From an uncultured Tateyamaria sp. (GTDB taxonomy: Bacteria; Pseudomonadota; Alphaproteobacteria; Rhodobacterales; Rhodobacteraceae), in the NCBI GenBank assembly GCA_947501275.1, contig CANMVD010000002.1, positions 62,001 to 126,000 of the forward strand: 64,000 bases of DNA, given 5' to 3'. Each line of letters starts with the position of its first letter. Positions within the stretch are counted from its first letter, which is position 1. Below are positions 18,095 to 28,007 of the stretch, in pieces. The translations under genes and the position numbers were made by a program. The notes beneath the pieces were generated by a model. It had not been told where the DNA came from. It searched no databases and saw nothing but the letters and a program-made list of their open reading frames with translations.

Positions 18095-19237
18095 ATGGAC
18101 TTTGCACTCAGCCAAGAGCAAACCGCCATTTTCAATATGGCCCATGCCTTCGGACAGGAACAAATCGCACCGAACGCGCGGGATTGGGAAGCGGCAGGCA
18201 CAATTCCGAAAGACCTGTGGCCGGAGGTTGGCGCATTGGGCTTTGCGTCTCTTTACGTGTCCGAAGAGGCCGGCGGCGCCGGACTGGGGCGGTTGGATGC
18301 GACACTGGTGTTTGAGGCCTTGTCGATGGCCTGCCCGTCCGTCGCCGCGTTCCTGTCCATCCACAACATGTGTGCCAAGATGCTGGACAGCTTTGCCAGC
18401 GACGACCTCAAGGCCCGCGTAATGCCCGATGTTCTCAGTATGCGAACCGTTTTGAGCTACTGTTTGACTGAACCCGGATCGGGGTCGGATGCGGCCGCCC
18501 TGCGCACGCGTGCCGAACGCACCAACGAAGGCTACGTTCTGAACGGCACCAAGGCGTTTATTTCTGGAGGCGGTTATTCTGACGCTTATGTCTGCATGGT
18601 GCGCACTGGCGAGGATGGGGCCAAAGGCGTCTCAAGTGTGTTTGTCGAGGATGGCACAGATGGCCTCAGCTTTGGCGCTTTGGAGGAAAAGATGGGCTGG
18701 AAGAGCCAACCCACGGCGCAGGTTCAATTTGACAATTGCAACATTCCATCCGGGAACTTGATTGGAACTGAGGGTGAAGGTTTCAAATACGCGATGAAAG
18801 GGCTTGATGGTGGACGATTGAACATCGCCGCCTGCTCGCTGGGGGCCGCCCAGTCCGCCCTCAACGCGACGTTGGCCTATATGGGTGAACGGAATGCGTT
18901 TGGGAAACCGATTGACCAGTTTCAGGGCCTGCAATTCCGCCTTGCCGACATGGAGATCGAATTGCAGGCCGCCCGCACGTTCCTGCGCCAGGCGGCGTGG
19001 AAGCTTGATCAAGATGCGCCGGATGCCACCAAGTTCTGTGCGATGGCCAAGAAGTTCGTCACCGAAACAGGATCCAAAGTTGTCGATCAATGCCTGCAAT
19101 TGCATGGCGGATACGGTTATCTTGCCGACTATGGTATCGAAAAACTCGTGCGCGATCTGCGCGTGCACCAGATCCTTGAAGGCACAAATGAGATCATGCG
19201 CGTCATCGTTGCGCGGGACATGTTGAAGAACAGATGA
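18095..19237 (+). CDS. Acyl-CoA dehydrogenase, probably isobutyryl-CoA dehydrogenase
   Basis: This 380-residue flavoprotein has the FAD-binding segment YCLTEPGSGSDAAAL, the GTKAFISGGG signature, RNAFGKPIDQFQGLQFRLAD, and the catalytic glutamate in LEGTNEIMRVIVARDM. Members adjacent to mmsB/mmsA-type genes oxidise isobutyryl-CoA to methacrylyl-CoA in valine breakdown; that substrate is inferred from context. I used ATG 18095 because AGGAG ends six bases before it. The stop overlaps the next start as ATGA, coupling it to the hydrolase-dehydrogenase frame. Confidence 0.9.
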   Translation: MDFALSQEQTAIFNMAHAFGQEQIAPNARDWEAAGTIPKDLWPEVGALGFASLYVSEEAGGAGLGRLDATLVFEALSMACPSVAAFLSIHNMCAKMLDSFASDDLKARVMPDVLSMRTVLSYCLTEPGSGSDAAALRTRAERTNEGYVLNGTKAFISGGGYSDAYVCMVRTGEDGAKGVSSVFVEDGTDGLSFGALEEKMGWKSQPTAQVQFDNCNIPSGNLIGTEGEGFKYAMKGLDGGRLNIAACSLGAAQSALNATLAYMGERNAFGKPIDQFQGLQFRLADMEIELQAARTFLRQAAWKLDQDAPDATKFCAMAKKFVTETGSKVVDQCLQLHGGYGYLADYGIEKLVRDLRVHQILEGTNEIMRVIVARDMLKNR

Positions 19238-21147
19238 GCGATATCCTAATCCGCATTTCGGGCCAGGCTGGTCATATCACCCTGCAACGCCCTGACGCGC
19301 TCAATGCCATGACTTACGACATGTGCCGCGCCATTGAGGCGGCCATTGACGACTGGCGCACTGATCCGGCTGTTGCGCTGATCATCTTCGATGCCGAGGG
19401 AGAACGTGCCTTTTGCGCAGGCGGCGACATTGCCGAACTCTATGCCACCGGCACCATGGGCGATTTTGGGTATGGTCAAACTTTCTGGGCGGATGAATAC
19501 CGCCTGAACCACAAGCTGTTTCACTACCCCAAGCCCGTGGTCAGTTTCCTGCAAGGTTTTACTATGGGTGGCGGCGTTGGCATCGGGTGTCACGGGTCAC
19601 ACCGGATCGTGGGCGACACGTCGCAGATCGCGATGCCGGAATGCGGCATCGGCCTCGTGCCCGATGTGGGTGGCAGTCTGATGCTGGCATTGGCACCGGG
19701 TCGGCTGGGTGAATATCTTGGAACGACGGCGGCCCGCATGAATGCAGCCGATGCGATCTACGCCGGATTTGCGGACCACTACCTGCCAGAAACCGCATGG
19801 GACGCACTGAAACAGGCGCTGCAGACCAGCGGTGATGCGACCTTGATCGAAGCGGCCGCCCTGCCCCCTGCGCCAAGCCCACTTGCTGCGCTGCAACCCG
19901 ATATCGATCGCCACTTTCACGGCGCCGCCTTGGGAGACGTGCTAACAACGCTACGTACCGAAGACAGCGATTTTGCCCGCGCCACGTTGAAAGCGATGGG
20001 GCGCACCTGCCCCCTGTCCATGGCCTGCACCATCGAAATGCTGCACCGCCTGCGCGGCCCCAGCCTATCGCTGGAAAAGGCACTTGATCTGGAATACCGT
20101 TTCACCGCGCGCAGTATGGAACATGGCGATTTCCTCGAAGGGATCCGCGCTGCCGTCATAGACAAGGATCGCAGCCCGAAGTGGCAATATTCAGACATGA
20201 ACGTGCCAGCCACAGCCATAAGCAAGATGCTGATGCCACTGGGAAAAGACGCACTGAAGCTAGAGGAGAGCGGCATGAAGATAGGATTTATCGGGCTGGG
20301 GAACATGGGTGCGCCCATGGCCGCCAACCTGGCCGCAGCGGGCCACAATGTGACGGGATTTGATGTGGCCGGAACAACTGCGGATGGCGTTGCTGTTGCA
20401 GCGACAGCGCAAGACGCCGCGGCAGGGCAGGACATCGTGATTACCATGCTGCCCAATGGTGCTATCCTGCGCGATGTGGCTGATCAGATCATCCCGTCAA
20501 TGGCATCCGGCGCGACGCTAATTGATTGCTCAACCGTGGATGTCGAAAGCGCGCGGGCGGTTGCGGCACAGGCCAATGATGCCGGATTGCAGGCCGTTGA
20601 TGCGCCAGTCTCTGGCGGTATTGGTGGCGCCGCCGGGGGCACATTGACCTTCATGGCAGGTGGCAGCGACGCCGCCTTTGAGGTTGCCAAGCCATTGTTT
20701 GACATCATGGGCCAGAAGGCCGTGCATTGCGGTGCGGCAGGGGCCGGTCAGGCAGCCAAGATCTGCAACAACATGATCCTTGGCGCGACCATGATCGCAA
20801 CCTGTGAGGCCTTTGCTTTGGCAGACAAATTGGGACTGGCACGCGACAAGATGTTCGATGTGGCCAGCACATCGTCGGGATATTCGTGGTCCATGAACGC
20901 CTATTGCCCTGCTCCGGGTGTCGGACCGACATCGCCTGCCGACAACGACTACAAACCGGGATTTGCGGCCGAGTTGATGCTCAAGGATCTTGGGTTGAGT
21001 CAGCAAGCCGCTGAAGCTGTGGATGCAGATACACCCATGGGCGCGCGCGCCTTGGAATTGTACCGCCAGTTTGTCGAGGACGAAGATGGCAAAGGGCGCG
21101 ACTTCAGCGCCATGCTGCCCCGGTTCGAAACGCGCGGGCGCGGCTGA
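19234..21147 (+). CDS. Fused frame: 3-hydroxyisobutyryl-CoA hydrolase plus 3-hydroxyisobutyrate dehydrogenase
   Basis: One uninterrupted 637-residue frame. Residues 1-347 are a crotonase-fold protein of the 3-hydroxyisobutyryl-CoA hydrolase type (ERAFCAGGDIAELYATG, GFTMGGGVGIGCHGSHRIVG, MPECGIGLVPDVGGS). Residues 348-637 are a complete 3-hydroxyisobutyrate dehydrogenase (GFIGLGNMGAPMAANL Rossmann loop, DAPVSGGIGGAAGGTL, catalytic lysine in AAKICNNMILG). The domains do consecutive steps of valine degradation: removal of CoA, then oxidation to methylmalonate semialdehyde. Each half has its full stand-alone length, with almost no linker. A GAGGAG ribosome site and an ATG (20275) remain at the junction, so the second half may also be made separately. 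A TAG sits one frame away at 20261, so a one-base indel could explain the fusion. Confidence 0.85.
   Translation: MSDILIRISGQAGHITLQRPDALNAMTYDMCRAIEAAIDDWRTDPAVALIIFDAEGERAFCAGGDIAELYATGTMGDFGYGQTFWADEYRLNHKLFHYPKPVVSFLQGFTMGGGVGIGCHGSHRIVGDTSQIAMPECGIGLVPDVGGSLMLALAPGRLGEYLGTTAARMNAADAIYAGFADHYLPETAWDALKQALQTSGDATLIEAAALPPAPSPLAALQPDIDRHFHGAALGDVLTTLRTEDSDFARATLKAMGRTCPLSMACTIEMLHRLRGPSLSLEKALDLEYRFTARSMEHGDFLEGIRAAVIDKDRSPKWQYSDMNVPATAISKMLMPLGKDALKLEESGMKIGFIGLGNMGAPMAANLAAAGHNVTGFDVAGTTADGVAVAATAQDAAAGQDIVITMLPNGAILRDVADQIIPSMASGATLIDCSTVDVESARAVAAQANDAGLQAVDAPVSGGIGGAAGGTLTFMAGGSDAAFEVAKPLFDIMGQKAVHCGAAGAGQAAKICNNMILGATMIATCEAFALADKLGLARDKMFDVASTSSGYSWSMNAYCPAPGVGPTSPADNDYKPGFAAELMLKDLGLSQQAAEAVDADTPMGARALELYRQFVEDEDGKGRDFSAMLPRFETRGRG
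20263..20277 (+). promoter_or_regulatory. Internal ribosome site and mmsB start inside the fused frame
   Basis: GAGGAG at 20263-20268 is six bases before ATG 20275, which opens MKIGFIGLGNMG, the normal N-terminus of 3-hydroxyisobutyrate dehydrogenase (mmsB). Initiation here would give the usual 290-residue enzyme (20275-21147) in addition to the fusion protein. Confidence 0.7.
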
Positions 21148-24039
21148 TCACTCAGCCGCAACCTTGCGTGCGCTCAACATCGACTTGAGGTAGTGACCCG
21201 TGTGGCTCTCGGCCACTTCAGCAACTTGTTCCGGCGTGCCTGTGGCCACAACCTTGCCACCGCCATCGCCGCCTTCTGGACCGATATCGATGATGTGATC
21301 TGCGGTTTTGACAACATCGAGGTTGTGTTCGATCACGATGACCGAATTCCCCTGATCCACCAATTCATGCAAGACTTCCAACAGCTTGCGCACGTCCTCA
21401 AAGTGCAGACCCGTTGTTGGCTCATCCAGAATGTATAGGGTTCGGCCCGTTGATCGCTTGCTGAGTTCTTTAGACAGCTTGACCCGCTGCGCCTCGCCCC
21501 CAGACAAGGTTGTCGCCTGCTGGCCAACCTTGATGTAGCCAAGGCCCACGCGCATCAGCGCGTCCATCTTTTCCCGAATGCTCGGCACGGCCTGAAAGAA
21601 CGTCTGCGCGTCTTCGACCGTCATATCAAGTACGTCAGCAATCGACTTGCCCTTGAACTTGATTTCCAGCGTTTCGCGGTTGTAACGCGCGCCCTTGCAG
21701 GTCTCGCACTCCACATACACGTCCGGCAGAAAGTGCATCTCGATCTTGATCACACCGTCGCCCTGACACGCCTCGCAGCGTCCGCCCTTGACGTTAAAGC
21801 TGAAGCGGCCCGGCTTATAGCCCCGCGCCTTGGCTTCAGGAAGGCCAGAAAACCAATCGCGGATCGGCGTAAACGCACCCGTATAGGTGGCCGGGTTCGA
21901 GCGTGGTGTCCGCCCAATCGGGCGTTGGTCGATGTCGATGACCTTGTCGAGATGCTCTAGCCCCTTGATCGTCTCACACGGTGCCGGCGTCTGGCGCGCG
22001 CCATTCAGACGCATGGATGCGGTCTTGAACAAGGTTTCAATCGTCAGCGTTGACTTCCCGCCACCGGAAACGCCTGTAACACAGACGAACTTGCCCAACG
22101 GGAAATCGACAGTCACGTTTTGCAGGTTGTTGCCCGTCGCTTTGACAACGGTCAGTTTCTTTTTGCCCTTCTTGCCTTTGCGGCGTTCCGTCGGCACGGC
22201 GATTTCGCGTACGCCCGACAGATAATCGCCGGTGATGGACCCGCTTGCGGTCACTTCGGCTGGGGTGCCGTGGGCCACAACTTCGCCCCCATGCACACCC
22301 GCACCCGGGCCGATATCAAAGACATAGTCGGCTTCGCGGATCGCTTCTTCGTCATGTTCGACAACGATCACGGTATTGCCTTGATCGCGCAGGTTTTTCA
22401 GCGTGCCCAGCAGGCGATCATTGTCGCGCTGATGCAGACCAATCGAGGGTTCGTCGAGAACATAGAGCACGCCAGTCAATCCCGACCCGATCTGCGAAGC
22501 GAGCCTGATCCGCTGGCTTTCGCCACCGCTCAACGTGCCGCTTGAGCGCGACAGGGTGAGGTATTCGAGCCCGACATTGTTGAGAAAGCCAAGGCGCTCG
22601 CGGATTTCCTTGAGGATGGGCCGGGCGATCTCGTTCTTCTGGTCACTCAGCACGTCGGGAACCGCGCCGCACCAATCAAACGCCTCGCGGATGGACATCT
22701 GAACCACCTGCCCCGCGTGCAACCGCTCTTCCGGTTTGCCATCCGCCGGGCCGATCTTGACCGCCAACGCTTCGGGGCGCAGGCGATAGCCGCCGCAATC
22801 ACCACAGGGTCGGTTGTTCTGGTACCGCTCGAACTCTTCCCGAATCCAGTTGCTGTCCGTCTCGCGGTAGCGGCGTTCCATGTTGGGGATCACCCCCTCA
22901 AACACCCGCGTTACCTGATAAACACGCCCACCTTCATCATAGCGGAACTGAATTTCCTCATCCCCCGAGCCATGCAGGAAAACCTGCTGCACATAGGCAG
23001 GCAGATCTTTCCACTTGGTCTGCGTGTCAAATTCATAGTGCTTCGCGATGGCTTCGATGGTTTGCAGGAAATATGGCGACTTGCCCTTGCGCCAGGGCGC
23101 CAGGGCACCATCGTAAATCTTGAGGTTCTGGTCCGGAACAACCAGACGCTCGTCAAAGAACAGCTCTTGCCCCAAACCGTCGCATGTCGGACAGGCCCCG
23201 AAAGGCGCGTTGAACGAAAACAGGCGCGGTTCGATCTCGGGAATGGTGAAACCACTTTCGGGACAGGCGAAATTCTCCGAAAACGTCATGCGGTCGGGGT
23301 CACCCTCCCCGTCGCTCGGAGCGGTTTCCAGAACGGCGATGCCATCGGCCAGATCAAGAGCGGTGCGCAAACTGTCGGCCAGCCGCGTCTCCAACCCCTC
23401 GCGCACCACGATCCGGTCCACAACCACGTCAATGTCGTGGCGGTACTTCTTGTCGAGCGTGGGCGGTTCGTCCAGTTCATAGAACGCGCCATCCACCTTG
23501 ACCCGCTGGAAACCCTGTTTGCGCAACTCAAGGAATTCCTTGCGATATTCGCCTTTGCGGTCACGGATAATCGGCGCAAGAAGATAGGCGCGGGTCCCCT
23601 CTTGCATCGCCATGATCCGGTCGACCATATCCTGCACCTGCTGTGCCTCGATGGGCTTGCCCGTGGCCGGGGAATAGGGCGTGCCTGCGCGGGCATAGAG
23701 CAGACGCATGTAGTCGTAGATCTCGGTGACGGTGCCCACGGTGGACCGTGGGTTCTTCGATGTCGTCTTTTGCTCAATCGAAATTGCGGGGCTCAGGCCG
23801 GAGATGTGGTCCACATCCGGCTTTTGCATCATGTCGAGAAACTGGCGCGCATAGGCTGACAGCGACTCCACATATCGGCGCTGCCCTTCGGCATAGATCG
23901 TGTCAAACGCCAACGACGACTTTCCCGACCCTGACAGCCCGGTGATCACCACGAGTTGATCCCGTGGAATGTCCACATCGATGGATTTCAGGTTGTGCTC
24001 GCGCGCACCGCGCACCTCAATATTCTTTTGCTCGGCCAT
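21148..24039 (-). CDS. uvrA: Excinuclease ABC subunit A
   Basis: This 963-residue UvrA, the damage-recognition ATPase of nucleotide excision repair, has two ABC modules: Walker A motifs [14 protein letters not shown] near residue 32 and [14 protein letters not shown] in the second half, signatures [15 protein letters not shown] and [14 protein letters not shown], and Walker B regions [10 protein letters not shown] and [10 protein letters not shown]. The second zinc module is intact ([10 protein letters not shown]...CETCKG). The first reads CPESGF...CPTCDG, with Ser in place of one Cys. I chose ATG 24039 (MAEQKNIEV). The stop abuts the stop of the convergent valine gene within TGATCA. Confidence 0.97.
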   Translation of the reverse strand: MAEQKNIEVRGAREHNLKSIDVDIPRDQLVVITGLSGSGKSSLAFDTIYAEGQRRYVESLSAYARQFLDMMQKPDVDHISGLSPAISIEQKTTSKNPRSTVGTVTEIYDYMRLLYARAGTPYSPATGKPIEAQQVQDMVDRIMAMQEGTRAYLLAPIIRDRKGEYRKEFLELRKQGFQRVKVDGAFYELDEPPTLDKKYRHDIDVVVDRIVVREGLETRLADSLRTALDLADGIAVLETAPSDGEGDPDRMTFSENFACPESGFTIPEIEPRLFSFNAPFGACPTCDGLGQELFFDERLVVPDQNLKIYDGALAPWRKGKSPYFLQTIEAIAKHYEFDTQTKWKDLPAYVQQVFLHGSGDEEIQFRYDEGGRVYQVTRVFEGVIPNMERRYRETDSNWIREEFERYQNNRPCGDCGGYRLRPEALAVKIGPADGKPEERLHAGQVVQMSIREAFDWCGAVPDVLSDQKNEIARPILKEIRERLGFLNNVGLEYLTLSRSSGTLSGGESQRIRLASQIGSGLTGVLYVLDEPSIGLHQRDNDRLLGTLKNLRDQGNTVIVVEHDEEAIREADYVFDIGPGAGVHGGEVVAHGTPAEVTASGSITGDYLSGVREIAVPTERRKGKKGKKKLTVVKATGNNLQNVTVDFPLGKFVCVTGVSGGGKSTLTIETLFKTASMRLNGARQTPAPCETIKGLEHLDKVIDIDQRPIGRTPRSNPATYTGAFTPIRDWFSGLPEAKARGYKPGRFSFNVKGGRCEACQGDGVIKIEMHFLPDVYVECETCKGARYNRETLEIKFKGKSIADVLDMTVEDAQTFFQAVPSIREKMDALMRVGLGYIKVGQQATTLSGGEAQRVKLSKELSKRSTGRTLYILDEPTTGLHFEDVRKLLEVLHELVDQGNSVIVIEHNLDVVKTADHIIDIGPEGGDGGGKVVATGTPEQVAEVAESHTGHYLKSMLSARKVAAE

Positions 24040-24120
24040 GTTCGCCCCCACTGACGGTCTGCATATAGATCAGCGCGCCTGAGTCTCCAATGGAAAAATG
24101 AGAACATACAGCGAACGCGC

Positions 24121-24681
24121 TTATGTTCGCTTGGCCAATGCCCAAGCGCAGATCGGCATATGTGGATCATCGTCCAGCGGATCTGTGGCCTCGTTGTATT
24201 CCGGCGGCCAAACCTCTTCCATGTTGCGCAGGGCCGCGTTGCGATTGCCCCATTGCTCGGCCTTGATCTGATCTTCTTCGAACCCGGCTTCGATCAGCAG
24301 GTTCTTCAACCCGCGTGCAGACCAGCGCGAGCAATCGTTTGGCGCGGCGTGGAAGGGGATGAAGAACGGCACAGCCACCCAGAAGTGCCCGCCCTTCTTC
24401 AGCATCTGGCGAACATGGCGCGTCGCCGCATAGGGACGGTCCAGATGCTCCCACACCTGATTGGCCATCACGAGATCGTATTTGCGCGGCCTGCCCTCAA
24501 CGTCCCGGATTGGTCCCTGACAAATGTCATATTTTGGATAGCGATATTGGTCATAGACGGCAAAATCGAACATCTCTCCCCATTTGCCCGATATCTCGGC
24601 CACCCGCAGATTGGGTGGATCCAGATCCCTGATCAGGCGTCGGCTCTTGCGGTGCATGATGATGCGATTGAGGCTTGGCAT
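24121..24681 (-). CDS. Class I SAM-dependent methyltransferase-like protein
   Basis: This 186-residue protein has the late motifs of a class I methyltransferase: KYDLVMANQVWEHLDRPYAA (motif II/post II region), LKKGGHFWVAVPFF and a family-specific tail. The usual glycine-rich motif I is weak (VAEISGKWGE), so binding of S-adenosylmethionine is inferred. The substrate is unknown. It follows the MFS transporter by 19 bases on the same strand, suggesting co-transcription, perhaps for making and exporting a small methylated compound; that link is only positional. Confidence 0.75.
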   Translation of the reverse strand: MPSLNRIIMHRKSRRLIRDLDPPNLRVAEISGKWGEMFDFAVYDQYRYPKYDICQGPIRDVEGRPRKYDLVMANQVWEHLDRPYAATRHVRQMLKKGGHFWVAVPFFIPFHAAPNDCSRWSARGLKNLLIEAGFEEDQIKAEQWGNRNAALRNMEEVWPPEYNEATDPLDDDPHMPICAWALAKRT

Positions 24682-24700
24682 GGTGTGCAGTTGATCTGAT

Positions 24701-25870
24701 TCACACTGGCGATGCCAGCGCCTTTCGCCGCGCCGCCATCCATGCGTGGATCGCCAAACCACCCGCCAGCATAATGATGCAGGTCCAGACCAGACCGGGG
24801 AAACCCGCAATTCCCAATACGGCCAGCAAAACCGGTGTTCCAACCGTGTTGCCAAGGTTGCCCGTCTGGGCGAGCGCCCCGTAGGCTTGCGATTGAGTGG
24901 CCGCAGTTGTGTTGAGTTGCGGGACGGCGGCAAAGCTGGCGCCCTGCACTACCCCCAACGCACCTGCTAGGGCAAGGCATGCCAGCGGCAGGCCCGGCGC
25001 GATCCACAGCCACAACAGCGCCGCGATGCAAAAGGCAAACCCCAACTGGATCAACTGAACGGCCGAAATATAGCGCAACAGGAGCACGCCAAGTGTCATG
25101 GATACGGCAATTGCAACCAATGGCATTGCGCCCATCACCCATGCCCGCCACTCAGGCTCAATATAGGGCGGCAAGACGGTGAGGATGCCGAGAAAGCAAA
25201 AAGTATAAAACAGCCACCCTGCCCCGGGTGCCGCGATGCTGGGTGAGCGGTAGATCGTCAGGTGGTCCCGCAGCACGCCTTGCACGGACAAAGCTGATGG
25301 TGGTGGTGCTTCGATCGGGCGCAGGAAGACTGTAAGGACAACGGCAAACAGGGCCAGCCATACGGCATGGGCCACAAACAGCGCAGGCACTCCGTAGGCA
25401 TCCACCAACGGCAGCCCAAGTGCGACCAGCAATGAAAACGCAACGCTGAAGAACGTGCTCCACAGGGTCAACGTCAGGCCGCGATGACGATCCGCGCTGA
25501 GTTGGGCAATGAGCGTCGGCGCCGCAACCACAATGGCGAGATGTGACACCCCTTCCAAACCGCGACTGAGCAGCATCAACGGCATCGCAGGCAGCGTCGC
25601 CTGAAACAGGGACAAAGCCGCCCCACCCCACAACGCCAGCAGCATTGCCCGACGATAGCGGATACGCGCCACAACCAAACCGGCAACGACTCCCAGAACT
25701 ATCCCAATAAAGCCCACCAAAGACACGATAAAGCCAAGCGCGGCCCCGGCCTCCGGATATACCTCAGGCAACCTGTCAAAGATGACGCTGATCTTGGCGT
25801 ATTGCCCTGCCGCGCCCAAACCGGCGCCCCACAGGGTAAGGATCAATGGAAAGGACGTGTGTTGCGGCAT
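24701..25870 (-). CDS. MFS transporter (12-span type)
   Basis: This 389-residue inner-membrane protein has about 12 hydrophobic segments and the MFS layout: a cytoplasmic loop after the second helix containing ARIRYRRAM (the RXXXR-type basic loop) and a long central loop between helices 6 and 7 (FLRPIEAPPPSALSVQGVL). Substrate unknown. It is the promoter-proximal gene of a two-gene unit with the methyltransferase downstream. Confidence 0.88.
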   Translation of the reverse strand: MPQHTSFPLILTLWGAGLGAAGQYAKISVIFDRLPEVYPEAGAALGFIVSLVGFIGIVLGVVAGLVVARIRYRRAMLLALWGGAALSLFQATLPAMPLMLLSRGLEGVSHLAIVVAAPTLIAQLSADRHRGLTLTLWSTFFSVAFSLLVALGLPLVDAYGVPALFVAHAVWLALFAVVLTVFLRPIEAPPPSALSVQGVLRDHLTIYRSPSIAAPGAGWLFYTFCFLGILTVLPPYIEPEWRAWVMGAMPLVAIAVSMTLGVLLLRYISAVQLIQLGFAFCIAALLWLWIAPGLPLACLALAGALGVVQGASFAAVPQLNTTAATQSQAYGALAQTGNLGNTVGTPVLLAVLGIAGFPGLVWTCIIMLAGGLAIHAWMAARRKALASPV

Positions 25871-25912
25871 GAGTGATGCACATCACAGCACGCCGATATC
25901 GGCAAGCCCTGT

Positions 25913-26311
25913 TTACCCGGCCGCTTCGTAAACCCCAATCCGAGTGATACGGTCGCCCGTGCCAAAGACAACAATGCGGACATAGCCAATGAACTGAGAC
26001 CGGATACGCGCGACCGTGTGATAGGTCGGGTCATAGTCGCATTTGCCCGTGATCATCGCGCGCCGCGCCGGTGTGGTAAAGAATGCGTCGACATTATCCG
26101 CCGCGTCGCGTTTGCCAAACTTGTGAACGTTCGCCCGGTCCTGCTGCACGATGGCGCAGACATCGTTCAGCGGCGCACCGCTGGAATTGTACGTGTCCTG
26201 AGGGCTCAGGATCGCATAATATTCAAACAAAGCCTGCTCTGCCGTAACACTGGCAGCCGACACCCAAAGACCGCAAAGAGCGGTTGCGCAAATTCTGAAA
26301 TATCTGTGCAT
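25913..26311 (-). CDS. Small exported hypothetical protein
   Basis: This 132-residue protein has a predicted cleavable signal peptide (HRYFRICATALCGLWVSAASVTAEQA). The mature part has two cysteines (DVCAIVQQ, GKCDYDPT) that could form a periplasmic disulfide, and ends GDRITRIGVYEAAG. No family recognised. It is a single gene upstream of the MFS/methyltransferase unit on the same strand, 42 bases away. Confidence 0.7.
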   Translation of the reverse strand: MHRYFRICATALCGLWVSAASVTAEQALFEYYAILSPQDTYNSSGAPLNDVCAIVQQDRANVHKFGKRDAADNVDAFFTTPARRAMITGKCDYDPTYHTVARIRSQFIGYVRIVVFGTGDRITRIGVYEAAG

Positions 26312-26491
26312 GACTATCCCCTGAAATCAAAAAACCGATGGAGTCACGTTAGCGCGATTCTAGAGAAACCTGAACCGCCCCGCGCAGTCTGACATCAAAG
26401 ATTTCAACGCGTTAAGGTACAAGTTCTGTTTCGAGTTCTTTCGAAAACTTAACAGGCGGCACCGATTTTGGTGAAGACAGGATTTGCCGAC

Positions 26492-27889
26492 TCAAAAATG
26501 GATCGCGCGATCATAGGCATCCAGTACGCTTTCATGCATCATTTCCGACAATGTCGGGTGCGGGAAGACCGTGTGCATCAGGTCTTCTTCGGTTGTTTCC
26601 AGCGCTTGACCCACGACATAGCCCTGGATCAGTTCCGTGACTTCCGCGCCCACCATGTGCGCGCCCAGCAACTCGCCGGTTTTCTTATCAAAGATGGTTT
26701 TGATCATCCCCTCGGGTTCACCCAAGGCAATCGCCTTGCCGTTGCCAATAAAGGGGAAGCGGCCAACCTTGATCTCGTAGCCCGCCTCTTTCGCCGCTGC
26801 TTCGGTCAGACCAACCGACGCGACTTGTGGGTGACAATAGGTGCAGCCCGCAATGGAGTTCGGTTTGATCGGATGGACGTCATTTTTGCCCGCGATCAGT
26901 TCGGCAACCATGGTGCCCTCGTGCGAGGCTTTGTGCGCAAGCCAAGGGGCGCCCGCAATATCGCCGATCGCGTACAGCCCTTCGACACCTGTGCGGCAAT
27001 ATTCGTCCGTGATCACGTGGGTACGGTCGATTTTGACGCCCAGCCCCTCGAGGCCCAGATTTTCGACATTGCCGACAATGCCCACAGCACTGATCACCGT
27101 GTCAAAGTCATGTTTCTCGACCTTGCCGCCCACTTCGATATGGGCCGTAACCTTGCCCTTGGCGCGGTCAAGCTGCTTGACCATCGCCTTTTGCATGATC
27201 TTCATGCCCTGCTTTTCAAAGCTCTTCTTTGCAAAGGCGCTGATCTCGGCATCTTCGACCGGCAGCACGCGGTCCATGACCTCAACTACAGTCGTGTCAG
27301 CACCAAGAGTATTGTAAAAGCTGGCAAATTCGATGCCGATGGCCCCAGACCCGATAACAAGCAGTTTCTTGGGCATACGCTTGGGAGTCAGCGCGGCCTT
27401 GTAGGTCCAGACCAGTTCACCGTCCGCCTCAAGCCCCGGCAATTCGCGCGCGCGTGCGCCTGTCGCAAGGATTATGTTCTTGGCGCTCAGTTCTTCTGTG
27501 CCCTTATCGGTTTTGACGCTGACCTTGCCCTTTGCGGGGATTGTGCCCTCGCCCATGATGACCGTCACCTTGTTCTTTTTCATCAGGTGACCGATGCCCC
27601 CGGACAACTGCCCGGCAACCTGACGGGAGCGTTTGACCACCGCGTCCAAATCGTAATCAATGTTGTCCGCCTTGAGGCCAAATTCCTTGGCACGGTGCAT
27701 CAAGTGAAAGACTTCGGAACTGCGCAGCATCGCTTTGGTCGGGATACAACCCCAGTTGAGGCAGATACCGCCCAGATGTTCGCGTTCGACAACGCAGGTG
27801 CTCAACCCCAGTTGCGCTGCCCGGATTGCAGCCACATACCCGCCGGGACCAGACCCGATCACCACCACATCAAAGGATTTTCCAGCCAT
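26492..27889 (-). CDS. lpdA: Dihydrolipoyl dehydrogenase (E3)
   Basis: This 465-residue flavoprotein reoxidises the dihydrolipoyl arms of 2-oxoacid dehydrogenase complexes and passes electrons to NAD. The FAD-binding loop VIGSGPGGYVAAIRAAQLG is followed by the redox disulfide GGICLNWGCIPTKAML, the NAD-binding VIGSGAIGIEFASFY and the C-terminal catalytic HPTLSEMMHESVLDA. I set the start at ATG 27889 (MAGKSFDVVVIG). A 24-base palindrome at 27921-27944 lies 32 bases upstream and matches the one before pdhA, so this E3 probably serves the pyruvate dehydrogenase encoded at 42.9-46.6 kb. Confidence 0.96.
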   Translation of the reverse strand: MAGKSFDVVVIGSGPGGYVAAIRAAQLGLSTCVVEREHLGGICLNWGCIPTKAMLRSSEVFHLMHRAKEFGLKADNIDYDLDAVVKRSRQVAGQLSGGIGHLMKKNKVTVIMGEGTIPAKGKVSVKTDKGTEELSAKNIILATGARARELPGLEADGELVWTYKAALTPKRMPKKLLVIGSGAIGIEFASFYNTLGADTTVVEVMDRVLPVEDAEISAFAKKSFEKQGMKIMQKAMVKQLDRAKGKVTAHIEVGGKVEKHDFDTVISAVGIVGNVENLGLEGLGVKIDRTHVITDEYCRTGVEGLYAIGDIAGAPWLAHKASHEGTMVAELIAGKNDVHPIKPNSIAGCTYCHPQVASVGLTEAAAKEAGYEIKVGRFPFIGNGKAIALGEPEGMIKTIFDKKTGELLGAHMVGAEVTELIQGYVVGQALETTEEDLMHTVFPHPTLSEMMHESVLDAYDRAIHF

Positions 27890-27920
27890 GTCACATGTCC
27901 TCACAGGTCGCTGCGCCAAA

Positions 27921-27944
27921 ATATAGTTTAACGGTAAACTATAT
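27921..27944 (-). promoter_or_regulatory. Palindromic operator before lpdA (twin of the pdhA operator)
   Basis: Central 20 bases (plus strand): ATAGTTTAACGGTAAACTAT, with an extra AT on each side; perfect dyad except the central bases. The same element, ATAGTTTAACGCTAAACTAT, lies before pdhA. A central CG with TTTA/TAAA arms suggests a LacI-family-type operator. Confidence 0.75.
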
Positions 27945-28007
27945 TTCACGGCACCTCAACGCAACCAAGGCGCGACAAATCGACTGACGCAGGGTCAGCG
28001 GTCTGGT

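Noticed and set aside
26344-26360. Further LacI-type operator (CGTTAGCGCGATTC)
   Set aside because: Only the left half matches TGTTAnCGnTAACA; the right half is unrelated.
26468-27931. 487-codon plus-strand frame antisense to lpdA
   Set aside because: The minus strand encodes a clear dihydrolipoyl dehydrogenase with all active-site motifs; the antisense translation shows no protein-like pattern.
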